Of a stretch of 6,422 nucleotides of DNA, positions 4,851-6,422 are shown piece by piece. The notes below the pieces were generated by a model. The model did no database searches. It saw only the letters and a list, made by a program, of their open reading frames with translations, and had not been told where the DNA came from. How positions within the stretch are numbered: the first letter of the stretch is position 1; every line of letters starts with the position of its first letter. The translations under genes were made by a program, and so were the position numbers. The DNA comes from Planctomycetota bacterium (lineage in GTDB: Bacteria > Planctomycetota > Phycisphaerae > Sedimentisphaerales > Anaerohalosphaeraceae), in assembly GCA_003644175.1 (NCBI GenBank), contig QNBS01000136.1, forward strand, positions 1 through 6,422, in the 5' to 3' direction.

Positions 4851-6422
4851 ATGAAGACAAAAGCAATTGTAATAATTGTGTTGATGCTGTGTGCGTTGCT
4901 CAGTAGTCCGTTGTTTGCGGGGGGGGATCCGGTGCCGGATGAATGTATTTTCGACACCACTGGTGTCTGGTCGTTTGCGAACAACTGGGATAGTAAAAAT
5001 ATCCCGGATCACTCCGGTGATTGGGTTGTTCTTAGCAATTCAGCAGTTTGTGATTTCGATGTTTCGCCATACACCATCGCCGAGCTATACGGTGATATTT
5101 CCGGGAGTGCTGGAACGCTTGACATTGGCGCCGGCGAAACGCTGACCGTGAGCGATTTCGTTAGAATGGGCAGATTCGTTGCAGGCGGCGAGATTAACAT
5201 CGCCGGAACAGTTGTGGTTGAGGGTAATAATTCTGAATATGCCGTTGAGTTTGACGCACCTGGTCAAGGCACTACAACACAAATAAATGTTACAAGCGGC
5301 GGCCTGTTAAAATTATATGCACCGTCTGATACAAAGACTTATGAGAGTAGAACCTATCGTTATGTAATAAGGTATGCCACCGATACGGGATACGATGTAT
5401 TTTCAGGGATTACCGTTTCCGGTACGGGTGTAATGGAGTTCTATAATACTATAGACACATTGGTCCCCGCAATCGAACACACAGATAATGATGCAGGACC
5501 GATCACTGTTTCAGGCAACGGGTATATTAAGTACGTAGGCTTCGATGCAATGGATACGATCGCTGACGATGCGGATGATAACGGCGGCGTCTTTGCAGGT
5601 ACTTCGCCCCCCTCGCCCCAGAAGTATACTCCTGCTGATGTCACTACCGAGGATATGGCGTACGACCAGGATACAGGCGACGGTATTGCCTGGTTCTATG
5701 ACGGTGCCGATACGTATTTATTTCCTTGTAAATCGCCGGATGGTATGACCACAATAGATGCCGGAGTTGGTGGAGCACGGACTCTGGCCGAAGGAGCAAC
5801 AGGTATTACCTTGGACGCTACTCTTGATAAGGCCTCTGATGATACCGCCAACTACACCTTTGCGTGGGAATGCGACCCTTCCGATGGCGTGACATACTCT
5901 AATCAGAACTCAGAAGATCCCAATGTTTACTTCCCGTCAACAGGCACTTATACATTGAAAGTAACGGCCACAAGCGACGATGCAACTCCATATATTATCT
6001 CCGACTGGGTAACTTACTACATTAGCGTTACCCGTGCGAGCATAATGGTAACTCACCTTGCGATCGATGAGGGTGAACTGAAGGCCGCCGAAGATGGCGA
6101 CTGGACCCCGGCCGAATATTTTAAGGATTCGTCGTGGGAAGGCAATCCTGAGAACCATCACCTGATTACTTTCACAGGCAGTGACGGTTGGAGCGACAGG
6201 CAAGGCGTTGTGGGCTGTGGCGACAATGATTCGCTTTACTCCGACGATGATGGGGCAATTGCATTTTACCTCGATCACAATGTCTCAGGTTTTAATGAGG
6301 CTGCGGCTCATCTGGATAACATTGACACAGCTATTACAGTAGCCCTCTGGTATAAAGCAGAGGATGATAAACACCAGGTTGTTATTTATAAAGAAGATAC
6401 CTGGAGCATTGAAACGGATCGT
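4851..6422 (+). CDS. Secreted multidomain surface protein with PKD-like and LamG-like domains, 3' end outside window
   Basis: This frame stays open from the ATG at 4851 to the right edge, giving the first 524 residues of a longer protein. Residues 1-23 are a Sec signal peptide (basic MKTK, hydrophobic core, L-F-A cleavage). Residues about 30-130 resemble the N-terminal domain of planctomycete surface proteins (W40...NNW46D, then short beta-strand repeats), and I-T-V-S-G-x-G occurs twice, at 187-193 and 218-224, suggesting a beta-solenoid. Residues about 304-394 are PKD/Ig-like, with the hallmark segment DPNVYFPSTGTYTLKVTAT at about 356-374. From about 395 onward a LamG/concanavalin-type beta-sandwich begins (ITVALWYKAED near the edge) and is cut. 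The chain is acidic and rich in D, G and T, as in extracellular proteins. The family is linked to adhesion or glycan binding; no catalytic motif is visible. A G8 tract lies exactly after the signal peptide. The start rests on ribosome-binding-site spacing. Confidence 0.85.
   Translation, partial: MKTKAIVIIVLMLCALLSSPLFAGGDPVPDECIFDTTGVWSFANNWDSKNIPDHSGDWVVLSNSAVCDFDVSPYTIAELYGDISGSAGTLDIGAGETLTVSDFVRMGRFVAGGEINIAGTVVVEGNNSEYAVEFDAPGQGTTTQINVTSGGLLKLYAPSDTKTYESRTYRYVIRYATDTGYDVFSGITVSGTGVMEFYNTIDTLVPAIEHTDNDAGPITVSGNGYIKYVGFDAMDTIADDADDNGGVFAGTSPPSPQKYTPADVTTEDMAYDQDTGDGIAWFYDGADTYLFPCKSPDGMTTIDAGVGGARTLAEGATGITLDATLDKASDDTANYTFAWECDPSDGVTYSNQNSEDPNVYFPSTGTYTLKVTATSDDATPYIISDWVTYYISVTRASIMVTHLAIDEGELKAAEDGDWTPAEYFKDSSWEGNPENHHLITFTGSDGWSDRQGVVGCGDNDSLYSDDDGAIAFYLDHNVSGFNEAAAHLDNIDTAITVALWYKAEDDKHQVVIYKEDTWSIETDR

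Noticed and set aside
4884..4895. Lipobox-like L-M-L-C (residues 11-14) in the secreted protein
   Set aside because: A lipobox needs a small residue just before the Cys; here it is Leu, and the hydrophobic core continues past the Cys to a normal cleavage site after A23.

Overview
The window looks like accessory, surface- and polysaccharide-oriented DNA from a bacterium of the PVC superphylum, most likely a planctomycete of the Phycisphaerae type. Kiritimatiellota or Lentisphaerota are alternatives. This rests on gene content only: a Tat-exported type I sulfatase, a three-part membrane / spermidine-synthase-like / TPR protein, and a large secreted PKD + LamG protein are a typical combination there. 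No rRNA, tRNA, CRISPR array, transposase or integrase is visible, so the taxonomic guess cannot be confirmed from the window.

Layout. Positions 1-216 are non-coding and hold a strong inverted repeat whose T-run lies on the minus strand (a leftward terminator shape) and a G8 tract. Positions 217-1818 (+) encode a 533-residue sulfatase. A 72-base convergent gap follows, with a nested hairpin that could stop transcription from both sides. Positions 1888-4116 (-) encode a 742-residue membrane protein with a spermidine-synthase-like domain and C-terminal TPR repeats; it has a well-formed promoter and ribosome binding site just upstream. Positions 4117-4850 are a 734-base divergent region. It holds the minus-strand promoter, an inverted-repeat-rich stretch, an AT-rich tract leading into a good plus-strand promoter, a roughly 300-base transcribed leader with a possible 48-codon small ORF, and a second plus-strand promoter. 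Positions 4851-6422 (+) are the first 524 codons of a secreted protein that runs off the right edge. Because it has no stop codon inside the window it is easy to miss, but it is the main gene there.

How the parts may fit: the sulfatase and the LamG/PKD protein both act outside the cytoplasm and would suit the handling of sulfated polysaccharides, but nothing shows that the three genes are co-regulated. They lie on alternating strands, so they are not one operon. The sulfatase is visibly richer in GC than the other two genes, which hints at a different history. I see no clear sign of a new defence, mobile or biosynthetic system. The points most worth a second look are the G8 tract exactly at the signal-peptide junction of the secreted protein, the two-promoter leader with its small ORF, the orphan leftward terminator before the sulfatase, and the altered active-site motif of the spermidine-synthase-like fusion.
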